Shown: positions 8,840 through 17,277, counted from the first letter of the stretch. The stretch is DNA of 44,427 bases from Oscillospiraceae bacterium (GCA_902782235.1 CACZML010000004.1:1-44427); one strand, 5' to 3'. The notes: a model not told the origin generated them from the letters alone. A program made the numbers and translations.

Positions 8840-9559
8840 TTACTTCTTGTCTTCAGGAGTTACTACTACGCATCTGTTAGGCTCAACACCCTCAGAATGT
8901 GTTGTAACACCCTTCACTTCCTGGAGGTAAGAATGAACGATTCTTCTCTCTGCAGGACTCATAGCTTCCATAACGACCTTACGGCCTGAACGTCTTACTC
9001 TGGATACTGCCTTGTCAGCGAGGCCTTTGATGACCTGCTCTCTGTGCTTTCTGTATCCGCCAACGTCAAGGTAAACGTGAACTCTCTGCTCACTGTGCTT
9101 GTTAGCGATAAGGTTAGTCATGTAAGAGATTGCTTCAAGTGTCTCACCGTGACGTCCGATAGCAGCACCGCAGTCAGAACCTGTTACAGAAATGAAGATA
9201 GTATCGTCTTCTCTGTAGGAATCCATGTTGCCGTGAATGCCGATGCCTGAAAGTACTTCTGCAACGAAGTTAGCAGCTGCATCTTCTGCTTCGCTTACTG
9301 CGTCGCCTTCAAAGCTCTCGTCGTCACCGTAGTATGTATCGTCAGAATCTTCGGAAGCAGCAGCTTCTTCAGCTGCCTCGTCAGAATTAAATGTAACCTT
9401 TACCTCAGCGTCCTTTCTTCCCAATCCGAGAAAGCCGCCTTCTGTTCCTTCTTCAACAACTTCAACAGTTGCCTGCTCTTTTGTGCATCCAAGCTCAGAA
9501 AGAGCTGCCTCGATTGCTTCATCGACTGTCTTACCTGTTTTGATTACTGTCTTTTCCAT
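8840..9559 (-). CDS. jag: RNA-binding protein Jag/KhpB (EloR)
   Basis: A 239-residue cytoplasmic RNA-binding protein that, in related Firmicutes, acts with KhpA on cell elongation and division. The N-terminal Jag domain (about 1-52) has the GFLGLGRKDAEV block. An acidic linker (about 60-95) precedes a KH domain around IGRHGETLEAISYM and a C-terminal R3H domain with RRIVHSYL. A GGAGG ribosome site precedes the ATG. As in most Firmicutes it follows yidC directly. Confidence 0.94.
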   Translation of the reverse strand: MEKTVIKTGKTVDEAIEAALSELGCTKEQATVEVVEEGTEGGFLGLGRKDAEVKVTFNSDEAAEEAAASEDSDDTYYGDDESFEGDAVSEAEDAAANFVAEVLSGIGIHGNMDSYREDDTIFISVTGSDCGAAIGRHGETLEAISYMTNLIANKHSEQRVHVYLDVGGYRKHREQVIKGLADKAVSRVRRSGRKVVMEAMSPAERRIVHSYLQEVKGVTTHSEGVEPNRCVVVTPEDKK

Positions 9560-9586
9560 ATGTGCAAGGCCTCCTTCTTAAGCCAA

Positions 9587-10690
9587 TTAATTCTTGTTCT
9601 TCTTGCCGTTCTTCTTGGATGCTTTTGCATCAACATCGGCATTGACACCAGCGAGCTGAGCTTTTCCGGACTTCTTGAAAACAGCGTCCTTCTTTGCTTC
9701 GATCTCAGCCTTCTTAACCTCGTAAGGCTTGGTGAACATAAAGTAAACGATGATATTTGTAACGATTGTCATGAGACCGGAAATGATCCAGTAGATACCC
9801 ATTGCTGCAGGCATTGCGAATGTTGTCCAGAGCATGAGGATAGGCATTGTCCAGTTCATGATCTTCATCATGTTCTGTGAATAATCTTCAGCGCCGCCCT
9901 TGCTGTTCTGGCCTTCCATTGCCTTGTTGACCTTAGCGCGCTTCTTGGCTTCTTCCTCTTCCTTCCAGCCCGGCTTGAGCATCTTGGACATCTGCATAAC
10001 AACGATGTTGATAGCTACAACGAGAACCGGGATGATAAGCATCGGAACGTAAGTCTTGGGATCGCGTGCGATAACTACAGGATTCCATGCGGGAGTAACT
10101 GAGAGATCAAGGCCAAGGAAGTGAAGGTCTACAAGCTGTTCGATCTTGATCAAACCTTTGCCGACGCACTCATTTAAGAACTGTGCATTCTCGTTAAGAG
10201 CATTGATGAGACCGATGTGGATCTCAGGTGTGATGCCCTTGGCAAGAATTCCGCCCTCGCCCATTCTGCTGCCGAGATCGATCATTGCGGTGATGTTCTC
10301 TTTGCTTACCTGTGAAAGGTAGATCAAAGGTCCGCTGACGATACGGTAGATAGGCCAGATAATGAAGACCTGGAGGAGAGGCAAAAGGCATCCGGAAAGG
10401 CCGCCTGCGCCATTCTCTTTCTGCATCTTCATGAAGGCTTCCTGATAACCTTCCTTATCATCTCCATAGATACGCTGAAGTTCAGCCTGCTTGCCGCTTA
10501 AGGCCTGCATCTTGAGCATGGACTTCTGTGATTTGACATTAAGAGGGATAAGGGCTCCTCTGATAATTACAGTAAGGAAGATAATTGCCAGACCGTAATT
10601 ACCGAAGAACTGGAACAAAACTCTCTCAAGCCAGCCGAACGCAAAGTACAGCGGGTCGAGAATTGATAACTGAACTATAATGTCTCCCAT
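9587..10690 (-). CDS. yidC: membrane protein insertase YidC/Oxa1 family
   Basis: A 367-residue integral membrane insertase that helps Sec-dependent and independent proteins into the cytoplasmic membrane. It has five or so hydrophobic segments typical of the Oxa1 core. The conserved arginine of the hydrophilic groove is in the first core helix (LTVIIRGALIPL). The lipoprotein signal usual in Bacillus SpoIIIJ is missing; the protein starts with a membrane-proximal segment instead. The C-terminus is lysine-rich (NGKKNKN), as expected for ribosome contact. GGAG lies seven bases upstream of the ATG. A 130-residue extracytoplasmic or loop region (about 120-210) is longer than in Bacillus. Confidence 0.94.
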   Translation of the reverse strand: MGDIIVQLSILDPLYFAFGWLERVLFQFFGNYGLAIIFLTVIIRGALIPLNVKSQKSMLKMQALSGKQAELQRIYGDDKEGYQEAFMKMQKENGAGGLSGCLLPLLQVFIIWPIYRIVSGPLIYLSQVSKENITAMIDLGSRMGEGGILAKGITPEIHIGLINALNENAQFLNECVGKGLIKIEQLVDLHFLGLDLSVTPAWNPVVIARDPKTYVPMLIIPVLVVAINIVVMQMSKMLKPGWKEEEEAKKRAKVNKAMEGQNSKGGAEDYSQNMMKIMNWTMPILMLWTTFAMPAAMGIYWIISGLMTIVTNIIVYFMFTKPYEVKKAEIEAKKDAVFKKSGKAQLAGVNADVDAKASKKNGKKNKN

Positions 10691-10733
10691 TATTGGTCTC
10701 CGGTTCTAATAGTAAATGAACTTCTAAAATAAG

Positions 10734-10946
10734 TTATCTGACGGGATCGTATCCGCCCTTCGAAAAAGGATTGCAACGCAGAATTCGCCATATTCCCATA
10801 AGTCCGCCTTTAAGGACACCGTATTTAGTAACTGCGTCGATCATGTACTGTGAACATGTCGGCTGATACTTACAGTGGGGTCCTATAGCGGGAGAAATAT
10901 ACTTCTGATACCAGCGAACCATTCCTATTACAGCTTTACGGATCAT
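10734..10946 (-). CDS. yidD: membrane protein insertion efficiency factor YidD
   Basis: A 70-residue protein with the full YidD signature: [28 protein letters not shown] followed by [19 protein letters not shown], in shortened form PTCSQY and RCNPFSKGG. It is thought to assist membrane protein insertion by YidC, which it precedes. Its ATG overlaps the rnpA stop as ATGA, and GGAGG lies ten bases upstream inside rnpA. Confidence 0.96.
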   Translation of the reverse strand: MIRKAVIGMVRWYQKYISPAIGPHCKYQPTCSQYMIDAVTKYGVLKGGLMGIWRILRCNPFSKGGYDPVR

Positions 10947-11320
10947 ACGGAGCCACCCTCCAACAGATCAAGCCTCATAAGACACTTCCCCATATCTGAG
11001 CTTAATTCGTGAAAATCGGGAATTCCACCCTTGGCCTTAAGTGTAAATACGTAATCGTATCCTTCCGGGAGTTTATCTTCCAATAATCTGTAAGATTCCC
11101 TCATAAGACGCCTTGCACGGTTCCTTCCGACTGCGCCAAGTTCTTTCTTGTTTGCGCAAAAGCCGGTCCGTCTTAAGGCTGGATCTACTTTATAGCCGCT
11201 CTGGGTGGTTCCTTCTCTTCTTTTAAGCACGTGAACCGACAGGTATCTGCCGGTTGCGAATTTCCCGTACCGGTATACCCTGTTGAATTCAAAATTGAAT
11301 CTTAAAGCTACCGATTTCAA
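10943..11320 (-). CDS. rnpA: ribonuclease P protein component
   Basis: The 125-residue protein subunit of RNase P, which with rnpB RNA matures tRNA 5' ends. The RNR motif appears as [11 protein letters not shown], and the N-terminus [20 protein letters not shown] matches the family. The likely start is TTG at 11320: no in-frame ATG exists between the rpmH stop and the conserved region, and no clear ribosome site precedes the TTG. Translation is therefore probably coupled to rpmH, whose stop is 24 bases upstream in the same frame. Confidence 0.93.
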   Translation of the reverse strand: MKSVALRFNFEFNRVYRYGKFATGRYLSVHVLKRREGTTQSGYKVDPALRRTGFCANKKELGAVGRNRARRLMRESYRLLEDKLPEGYDYVFTLKAKGGIPDFHELSSDMGKCLMRLDLLEGGSV

Positions 11321-11344
11321 AGCGAGATGCGACCCAAGGACTGA

Positions 11345-11482
11345 TTAAACAGCGAGTCTCTTTCTGCCCTTAGCTCTTCTTGCAGCAAGAACCTTGCGGC
11401 CGTTTGCAGTCTCCATTCTTGCTCTGAAGCCGTGAACCTTTGCTCTCTGTCTTTTCTTAGGCTGAAAAGTCATCTTTGCCAT
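11345..11482 (-). CDS. rpmH: 50S ribosomal protein L34
   Basis: A 45-residue, very basic protein with the L34 consensus [20 protein letters not shown] and [16 protein letters not shown]. The ATG at 11482 is preceded by GGAGG at ten bases. It is the first gene of the rpmH-rnpA-yidD-yidC-jag-mnmE-mnmG-rsmG operon. A longer frame upstream is not L34-like and is rejected as the start. Confidence 0.97.
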   Translation of the reverse strand: MAKMTFQPKKRQRAKVHGFRARMETANGRKVLAARRAKGRKRLAV

Positions 11483-11558
11483 AATATAAATTCCTCCGAA
11501 TCGTTGTTTTCTTTCAGTTGCACACCCGCGTTTCTGGCGGCAGCGCATAGTAAGACAT

Positions 11559-11601
11559 AATATAACCTGATGATTATATTAGCGCATGAGGTCAATGTCA
11601 A
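11559..11601 (-). promoter_or_regulatory. perfect consensus promoter of rpmH operon with overlapping inverted repeat
   Basis: On the minus strand TTGACA (11596-11601), a 17-base spacer and TATAAT (11573-11578) match the sigma-A consensus exactly. An inverted repeat, AATATAA (11559-11565) and TTATATT (11574-11580), covers the -10 and start region and could be an operator or a 5' hairpin. It lies about 90 bases upstream of the rpmH ATG. Confidence 0.8.
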
Positions 11602-11638
11602 GCAGAGAAAGCCTTATTAATTAAGTATGCTGCCGTTA

Positions 11639-13147
11639 TCAGCACTTTCCGAAAAGGTATTCCACAAACTTCTGATAGTTTGTGTCACCGCTTGCGGAGA
11701 ATGAATATGCGAAAGCAATGTAGTAATCGTATTTTGTATTGAGTCCGAGCTTCTCCTCGATCTCGTCAGTAAGTTTTAACGCGATCGGGACCGGTTTATC
11801 GAGATCATTCTTGCTGCCGGCTCCGAAAAGATCGTTCAGAGATATGCCCTTTGAGCGCTTCTCCTTCTCTTCTTCCGTGGCAACATAGTAGTAGAAATCA
11901 TCTTCCGTGAAGTTATCCATATTGAGAAGCTGGCTTAAATCCTGGAAGTTATCCGGTGTTGAATAATTATATACGGCATCCTCACGCATGATGAGGTAAT
12001 CGTATGTGCCTGTTGCAAGTGTAGCTCTGAAAGCTACTTCAAGATATTTCTCCTCATATTCCAGGTCACTCTTGAAGTTAAGATCTTCTGAATCGATAAG
12101 GGATGCCCATCTTGCCTTGTCATAGCCGCCCCACGCAAGGAAGCCGTCTGTAGCATATTTGCGGCCTTCTTCAGAAGGATAGCCGTTGATTACGCCGCCG
12201 CCTAAGACTCTCATCTTGGACTTGTAAACGTCATGGCCGTACCAGCCTACAGCACCGGCAACAAGGATAACAAGAACAATAGACGGTACATAATACTGCA
12301 TGAAATATACAGCCTTCTGCTTCCCGGTAAGTCCTTTGAGCTTTTCTTTCTCGGTCTTGATATAGTTGACCAGCTTATTACCGGACTTTGCCTCAGCCTT
12401 GGGCTCTGAGCCTTCCATCTCCTTTTCGAGCTTACTGATCTCCTTCTTGGAACCTGCAAGAGAGATATTGCCGGCAGCATCAGTCTCAGGATCGTATTCA
12501 ATGGATTCCTGAAGGGCTTTGAGCTTGTCTGCCTGGGCCTTTTCGAGCTTGTCGAACTGCTTGATGAATATTAACGAAAGGAAATAAGTGATCGTTGTTG
12601 ATGTGAAAACATATACCAGAGGAAACCACTGTGCATACCACAGACAAGCGATAAAAGAACCGACAATAAGAAGTGTGATGAGGGCCAGCTGGAAGAACTT
12701 GATGATGATGAAGATAAATGCTGCTTTAAAAAGCTCAGATGTCTTCATGTCATATCTGGCTATCGTCGGGAAGATCGCCATTGTCATGAACAATACTGCA
12801 ACGCTGAAGAAGATAACGAAGAACTTATAAACGAACTCTGTATTGGACCAGCCGTTATAAGTTATCCAGCGCATATCAAAGATAATCAGGGATATAGCAA
12901 CGAGCATTACGATCCATACGGCGGTCGCCTGCTTGAAATTACGTTTAAACGCCTTGAAGAAAGGAATAAAGACACCCGTGCCCTCTCCTCTTATTACCTT
13001 CATTGCAACATAATATTTTGCCGAATAAGCGGCTCCGAAAGTAATAACCGGAATGCTGCAGATAAGAAAAAGGATGTTGACGATCACGAGATTCGTAACC
13101 GTTCTTAAGAAATCCATTACCGGACTGTCGGGCTTAAGTATGTTCAT
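11639..13147 (-). CDS. YesL-like DUF624 membrane protein with extra C-terminal extracytoplasmic domain
   Basis: The first 200 residues are a DUF624/YesL protein: the opening GxxxxF-like MDFLRTVTNLVIVNILFLIC segment and five hydrophobic helices ending near 195. YesL proteins (about 200-215 residues) accompany YesM/YesN and LplABC-type importers but have no firm biochemical role. Here a charged, coiled-coil-like cytoplasmic stretch (200-280) leads to a sixth membrane helix (286-304) and about 195 predicted extracytoplasmic residues rich in Tyr, Asp and Glu. I recognise no family in that last part. The gene lies downstream of the permease terminator, so it probably has its own promoter, although its function is most likely tied to the importer locus. 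Confidence 0.8.
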   Translation of the reverse strand: MNILKPDSPVMDFLRTVTNLVIVNILFLICSIPVITFGAAYSAKYYVAMKVIRGEGTGVFIPFFKAFKRNFKQATAVWIVMLVAISLIIFDMRWITYNGWSNTEFVYKFFVIFFSVAVLFMTMAIFPTIARYDMKTSELFKAAFIFIIIKFFQLALITLLIVGSFIACLWYAQWFPLVYVFTSTTITYFLSLIFIKQFDKLEKAQADKLKALQESIEYDPETDAAGNISLAGSKKEISKLEKEMEGSEPKAEAKSGNKLVNYIKTEKEKLKGLTGKQKAVYFMQYYVPSIVLVILVAGAVGWYGHDVYKSKMRVLGGGVINGYPSEEGRKYATDGFLAWGGYDKARWASLIDSEDLNFKSDLEYEEKYLEVAFRATLATGTYDYLIMREDAVYNYSTPDNFQDLSQLLNMDNFTEDDFYYYVATEEEKEKRSKGISLNDLFGAGSKNDLDKPVPIALKLTDEIEEKLGLNTKYDYYIAFAYSFSASGDTNYQKFVEYLFGKC

Positions 13148-13228
13148 TGACTATCACTACCTGTTCTCTGTTAGCTGCTAAAAAACAGCTCATTTATTGT
13201 ACATCATATTATGATTAATATCTTTTTA
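13148..13228. other. gap between importer terminator and YesL-like gene
   Basis: An AT-rich stretch without a gene. A possible minus-strand -10 TACAAT lies near 13195 and a small hairpin with arms AGCTG and CAGCT sits in the would-be leader. No convincing -35 is visible, so the promoter of the YesL-like gene is uncertain. Confidence 0.35.
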
Positions 13229-13268
13229 CTTTTAAAAACCGGGCTGCCTCCCGTAAGAAGCAGCCCGG
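13229..13268 (-). terminator. intrinsic terminator after importer operon
   Basis: A 9-bp GC-rich perfect stem, CCGGGCTGC (13239-13247) with GCAGCCCGG (13260-13268), is followed on the minus strand by TTTTTAAAAG. It lies 26 bases after the stop of the second permease and ends the lipoprotein-permease-permease transcript. Confidence 0.9.
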
Positions 13269-13294
13269 ATCAGTAAACAATGACTGTTAAGCGA

Positions 13295-14236
13295 TTATTC
13301 CTTAACGCCGCCGATCGTAAGACCAGTAACGAAGTATCTCTGAAGGAACGGATAGAGGGCAAGGATAGGTGCCATTGTCGCAATAGTAGCGGCAGCTCTT
13401 ACCGTAACAGGAACGATCGTTGCGACAGATGCAGCTGTAGCGCCTGTACCTGCCTGCTTACCACCTGTATTAGCCGATACGGAGTCAAGCAACTTTCTAA
13501 GCTCGTACTGCAATGTTGTGTACTGAGGGTCGAATCTGTTGTACAGCATTGCATCGAACCATGAGTTCCAGTGATATACAGCCTGGAAAAGTGCGATAGT
13601 TGCATAAACCGGCATACAGAGAGGTGTGATGATCTTAACGAAGACTGTCATATATCCGGCACCTTCAAGCTGTGCAGCTTCTTCCAGTGAATCAGGAATA
13701 CCAGCCATATAAGTTCTCATAACCATTACGTTAAAAGCACTTACCATACCCGGGATGATATATACCCAGAAGCTGGAAGTAAGGTGGAGATATCTGAAGA
13801 GGATCAAGCCGGGGATCATACCTGCGGATGCATACATTGTGATGATCCAGAACAGTGAAAGACCAGACTTGAACAAGAACTTCTTACGGCTCAGGATGAA
13901 AGAAAGCAATGCGTTGGCAGCAAGTGAAGTAAATGTACCAAGGATTGTTCTTGCAATAGTGATCCATAAGCCCTGACGGATACCCGGTCTGTTGAAGATG
14001 ATCTCTTCATAGTTCTTTGTTGAGAAGACACGGGGAATCAGGTGGATTCCGCCTCTTACGGCGTCGTTTCCTTCGTTAAATGATACCGCGAGTGTGTTAA
14101 GAACCGGATAAAGGGTAACAACTGCGAACAGAACAAGGAATGTTGTATTGAAGATATAGAAGATAATATCTTCAGTAGCCATTTTCCTTTTGTGATGAAC
14201 TTTAATTGATTCAACTTTTTCTGACATGTCTGACAT
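13295..14236 (-). CDS. ABC transporter permease, LplC/YtcP type
   Basis: A 313-residue inner membrane permease of the CUT1 carbohydrate importer family, paired with the upstream LplB-like permease. Six hydrophobic helices are seen, and the cytoplasmic EAA loop reads EEAAQLEGAGYMTVFVKIITPL (shortened here to EEAAQLEGAG), the docking site for the ATPase. The C-terminus FVTGLTIGGVKE is the typical ending of this subfamily. No ATPase gene is in this locus; such importers commonly use a shared MsmK-type ATPase, and one is encoded at the right end of the window. Substrate inferred from neighbours is an oligosaccharide. Confidence 0.93.
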   Translation of the reverse strand: MSDMSEKVESIKVHHKRKMATEDIIFYIFNTTFLVLFAVVTLYPVLNTLAVSFNEGNDAVRGGIHLIPRVFSTKNYEEIIFNRPGIRQGLWITIARTILGTFTSLAANALLSFILSRKKFLFKSGLSLFWIITMYASAGMIPGLILFRYLHLTSSFWVYIIPGMVSAFNVMVMRTYMAGIPDSLEEAAQLEGAGYMTVFVKIITPLCMPVYATIALFQAVYHWNSWFDAMLYNRFDPQYTTLQYELRKLLDSVSANTGGKQAGTGATAASVATIVPVTVRAAATIATMAPILALYPFLQRYFVTGLTIGGVKE

Positions 14237-14255
14237 GATGATTTCCCCCTTTCCT

Positions 14256-15239
14256 TTAGAATAAACGCTCGTCGCCCTTCTTCTTGGCGATGTAGTTGGA
14301 TACGATAATGAACGTCATAGCTACGACAGTCTTAAAGATACCGGCTGCAGTACCGAGTGAGTAGTCCATGTTTCTTCCGTCAAGTGCCCAGTCGAGGATG
14401 TAGATGTCGATAGTTCTTGATACGTCACGTACAAGGTCATTACCGAGCAAGTACTGGATCTCGAATCCGGCATTGAGTACGTTACCCAGATTCATCAAAA
14501 GAAGGATCATTATAGTAGGACGGATTCCGGGAAGAGTAACATATTTGATCTTCTGGAAACGTCCGGCACCATCGATCGAAGCTGACTCATAAAGACAAGG
14601 ATCGATAGAGGTGATAGCTGCGAGATAAATGATTGCATTCCAACCTGTCTCTTTCCAAAGATGGCTGAATGTAACGATAGGCCAGAACCAGCCTTCAATC
14701 TGCAAGAAAGGATAAGGTTTATCAACGATCTTAAGTGACATGAGGATCTCATTGATTACGCCTGTTGAAGTAAGTGCATCGTGCACGATAGCAACAACGA
14801 TGATCCATGAAAGGAAGTGAGGCATATAAGAGATCGTCTGGATGGTCTTTTTGAAATACTTATTTCTAACCTCGTTGAGGAGAATAGCAAATCCGATTGC
14901 AAAAACCGTGCTGAAAACGAGATTGAGCACGCCCATTGCAAAGGTATTTCTTATTACCAGGAGGAACGTTTTATCGCTGAAAAGGAACTTGAATTTGTCA
15001 AGGCCTACCCACTTTGAACCCGTAAGACCGTCGGCATATACGAAGTTCTGGAAAGCCATGATCCAGCCTACAAGAGGCAGATAGTAGAAAATAATGCCAT
15101 AGATCACATAAGCGACACTGATAGCAACAAGCACCCACTGTCTTTTGAATTCTTTACTGAATTCAGCAGCAGTCAGTCTTGGTTTTTTAACATCGGCTTC
15201 TTTAACCTTAGGGGTCGATGTTGTTGTGGTATTTTCCAT
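14256..15239 (-). CDS. ABC transporter permease, LplB type
   Basis: A 327-residue permease, the first of the two of this CUT1 importer. It has a charged, Thr-rich N-terminal tail of about 35 residues, six hydrophobic helices and the EAA loop YESASIDGAGRFQKIKYVTLP (key residues E, G and P). The start is the ATG at 15239 with GGGAG nine bases upstream; a TTG three codons earlier overlaps that site and is not favoured. It lies 96 bases after the lipoprotein gene, with a strong hairpin in the gap, and 19 bases before the second permease. Confidence 0.92.
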   Translation of the reverse strand: MENTTTTSTPKVKEADVKKPRLTAAEFSKEFKRQWVLVAISVAYVIYGIIFYYLPLVGWIMAFQNFVYADGLTGSKWVGLDKFKFLFSDKTFLLVIRNTFAMGVLNLVFSTVFAIGFAILLNEVRNKYFKKTIQTISYMPHFLSWIIVVAIVHDALTSTGVINEILMSLKIVDKPYPFLQIEGWFWPIVTFSHLWKETGWNAIIYLAAITSIDPCLYESASIDGAGRFQKIKYVTLPGIRPTIMILLLMNLGNVLNAGFEIQYLLGNDLVRDVSRTIDIYILDWALDGRNMDYSLGTAAGIFKTVVAMTFIIVSNYIAKKKGDERLF

Positions 15240-15261
15240 GCTAAGCAACTCCCATTAAGAA

Positions 15262-15300
15262 TGGTGGCAACCACAGCAGTTTTGTCCATGGTTGCCACCA
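15262..15300 (-). repeat. 12-bp intercistronic hairpin between binding protein and permease genes
   Basis: TGGTGGCAACCA (15262-15273) and TGGTTGCCACCA (15289-15300) are perfect inverted copies around a 15-base loop. There is no T-run behind either side, so it is not a standard terminator. Such hairpins after binding-protein genes usually stabilise the upstream mRNA against 3' exonucleases, giving more binding protein than permease. Confidence 0.75.
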
Positions 15301-15335
15301 CAATCGTTCAATTAATCAACTATTAATTATGGTGA

Positions 15336-17057
15336 TTAAGAAACAGGCTTCCAGCCGTGAGACTGAGCTGTCTTAAGTCTAGCGTCAACCTCAGCCTGAG
15401 CTTCCTTAAGGAAGTCCTGAGGATTGCATCCCTGGTAAGCTTCCATGTAAGATGCCCAATCTGCCTCGAAGTCCTTAGAGATAACGATAGCAGGGAGCCA
15501 CTTATGCTTAACTTCGCCCATCTTCTTCCAAGCTGTACCACCAGGAGTGTCTGTGCTTACGCCATTAGACCATGACCAGAGAGGATACCAAGGAAGTGTT
15601 GTTTCTGTAACGACGTACTTAGAACCTACCATGTCAGCATAGTTACCAGCACCGTAAGCTTCGAAGCACTTCTTGAGAGGAGCTGCGAGACCAGCGAGGA
15701 ACTCAGCAGGCTGCTCAGCAGGCTGCATGTAGTTCTTACCGTCCTTGGACATACCCATCCACTGAGGCATGTAAGAATACTCGCAGGAATGCTTAGCCTT
15801 GTAGCTGTCGCTCTTCCAGTTTTCTCTCATTTCTTCTGTTCTGTAGTAGCAACCCTTATCGTCAACCTTGTAGTCAACATCCTTAACGCCCCAGAAACGG
15901 AGGTCATGGATTTCCTGGTCGAGGAGGGAGTTGAGGAACTTGAATGCGAGTTCAGGATCCTTGCATGCTGTTGTTACAGCACAACCGGAAGCGTTGTTGA
16001 GCTCGTCACCATAGGAGTGCCACTGGTTCTCCATACCAGCCTTAGCTGTGAGTCCGAGAGGTACATAGTCACATCCGAGTTCATCAAGACGGAACTCTGT
16101 TCCATCAGATGCCTTAAGAGGTGAAGAGAAAGGTCCCATGATGTTGTATGCGAAATCCCAATACTGATCGCAGAGACCGAGGACAGCGCCTGTAGAAAGC
16201 TTGGAGATATACTCGTCGTATGTCTGTACAGCAAAGTCAGGATCGATGTTGCCCTTTGTATACTCTTCGTTGAGCTTCTTGAAGTAAGCCTTAGCTGTGT
16301 CTGTTGTGTTGTAGTCAACTACCTTCGGCTTATCTGTGCCTTCGTCAATGTTAACGATAACGCAACCATCGTTCGGATAACCATCGAGGAACATAGGAGC
16401 GTTCTCAAGGCAGTAATACTTCCAGTCTTCGCAGAGACATGTATAAGGGATAACCTTTGTTCCGTTAGGAAGTGTAGGATTCTCTTTTGCATACTTCTCG
16501 AGGATCTCGAAATACTGATCAAGAGTCTCAATCTTCGGATAGCCATAAGCTTCGAGGACACGAGCCTGGATCCAGAAAGCTTCACCGTTGTGGCCTGTTG
16601 TTGTATCGTCCTTGTAGTGGTTGCCGAATACGTTAGCCCAGTAAATCTTTCCGTCGTCCTGTCTGAACTTATCCCACTCTTCCTCAGTGTACATTTCCTT
16701 GAGGTTAGGATACTTCTCGAGATAAGGATCCCAAGCTACGAGGAGCTTGTTCTGGTAGAGCTGGATGCAGCCGTCGCCGCCATCGATGAAATCAGGCAAC
16801 TTACCTGAAGCGATGATAGAGCCGATAGCCTCACCTGCGTTCTGACCTGTAAGCCAGGACTCCTTAACGCGGACGCCTGTCTTCTGTGCGATGAGTTCCT
16901 TGATCTCGTTGCCTTCGTCCTTTTCCTTACCAGCCATTGCTGCGAACATTGTCATGTCAACGATACCGCTGCCAGACTTGCCCTTAGCGCATGCTGTGAA
17001 AGAGGAAACTACGAGCATAGATGCCAAGACCAATGAAACGATTTTCTTTGTCTTCAT
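15336..17057 (-). CDS. extracellular solute-binding lipoprotein of carbohydrate ABC importer (LplA-like)
   Basis: A 573-residue substrate-binding protein held on the outer face of the membrane by a lipid anchor. The start is the ATG at 17057, with GGGAGG seven bases upstream; it opens a lipoprotein signal with basic MKTKK, a hydrophobic core and the lipobox FTAC (Cys at about residue 23). The mature protein fits family 1 solute-binding proteins of the LplA/YtcQ group, which are larger (about 500-580) than ordinary sugar-binding proteins and bind complex oligosaccharides. It is rich in Tyr and Trp, as expected for glycan binding. It is the first gene of the importer operon. Confidence 0.92.
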   Translation of the reverse strand: MKTKKIVSLVLASMLVVSSFTACAKGKSGSGIVDMTMFAAMAGKEKDEGNEIKELIAQKTGVRVKESWLTGQNAGEAIGSIIASGKLPDFIDGGDGCIQLYQNKLLVAWDPYLEKYPNLKEMYTEEEWDKFRQDDGKIYWANVFGNHYKDDTTTGHNGEAFWIQARVLEAYGYPKIETLDQYFEILEKYAKENPTLPNGTKVIPYTCLCEDWKYYCLENAPMFLDGYPNDGCVIVNIDEGTDKPKVVDYNTTDTAKAYFKKLNEEYTKGNIDPDFAVQTYDEYISKLSTGAVLGLCDQYWDFAYNIMGPFSSPLKASDGTEFRLDELGCDYVPLGLTAKAGMENQWHSYGDELNNASGCAVTTACKDPELAFKFLNSLLDQEIHDLRFWGVKDVDYKVDDKGCYYRTEEMRENWKSDSYKAKHSCEYSYMPQWMGMSKDGKNYMQPAEQPAEFLAGLAAPLKKCFEAYGAGNYADMVGSKYVVTETTLPWYPLWSWSNGVSTDTPGGTAWKKMGEVKHKWLPAIVISKDFEADWASYMEAYQGCNPQDFLKEAQAEVDARLKTAQSHGWKPVS

Positions 17058-17113
17058 TAGTAGACCTCCCGAATTAGATTCTCGCAAGATAATGCGAGTA
17101 TTTAGCAATTTCA

Positions 17114-17145
17114 ATTATAGGGTTGCCCCATTTTTGCCACAACCC
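17114..17145 (-). promoter_or_regulatory. importer operon promoter with overlapping inverted repeat
   Basis: On the minus strand TTGTGG (17137-17142), a 17-base spacer and a perfect TATAAT (17114-17119) lie 56 bases upstream of the lipoprotein ATG. GGGTTG (17120-17125) and CAACCC (17140-17145) form an inverted repeat that covers the spacer and the -35, a natural place for a regulator to bind. Confidence 0.65.
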
Positions 17146-17242
17146 GAGAAACTCTTAACAAACAACCGATAAACTCTACAAAAATGCAATGATTTCGACA
17201 TGAATCACCAATAACTCCGCTTGGTTTTAGTGCATATTGCAC

Positions 17243-17273
17243 AAAAAGAACGGCCTGCATTAAGCAGACCGCT
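17243..17273 (-). terminator. intrinsic terminator after YesN-like regulator
   Basis: A 10-bp stem with two G-U pairs, AACGGCCTGC (17249-17258) with GCAGACCGCT (17264-17273), starts four bases past the regulator stop and is followed on the minus strand by TTTTT. It separates the two-component genes from the importer operon. Confidence 0.85.
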
Positions 17274-17277
17274 CAAG

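Noticed and set aside
11483-11548. Longer rpmH frame
   Set aside because: The extra 22 residues are not L34-like and lie upstream of the ribosome site.
11483-11640. Origin of replication (DnaA boxes near rpmH)
   Set aside because: No TTATCCACA-like boxes or AT-rich unwinding element were seen in this gap or elsewhere in the window.
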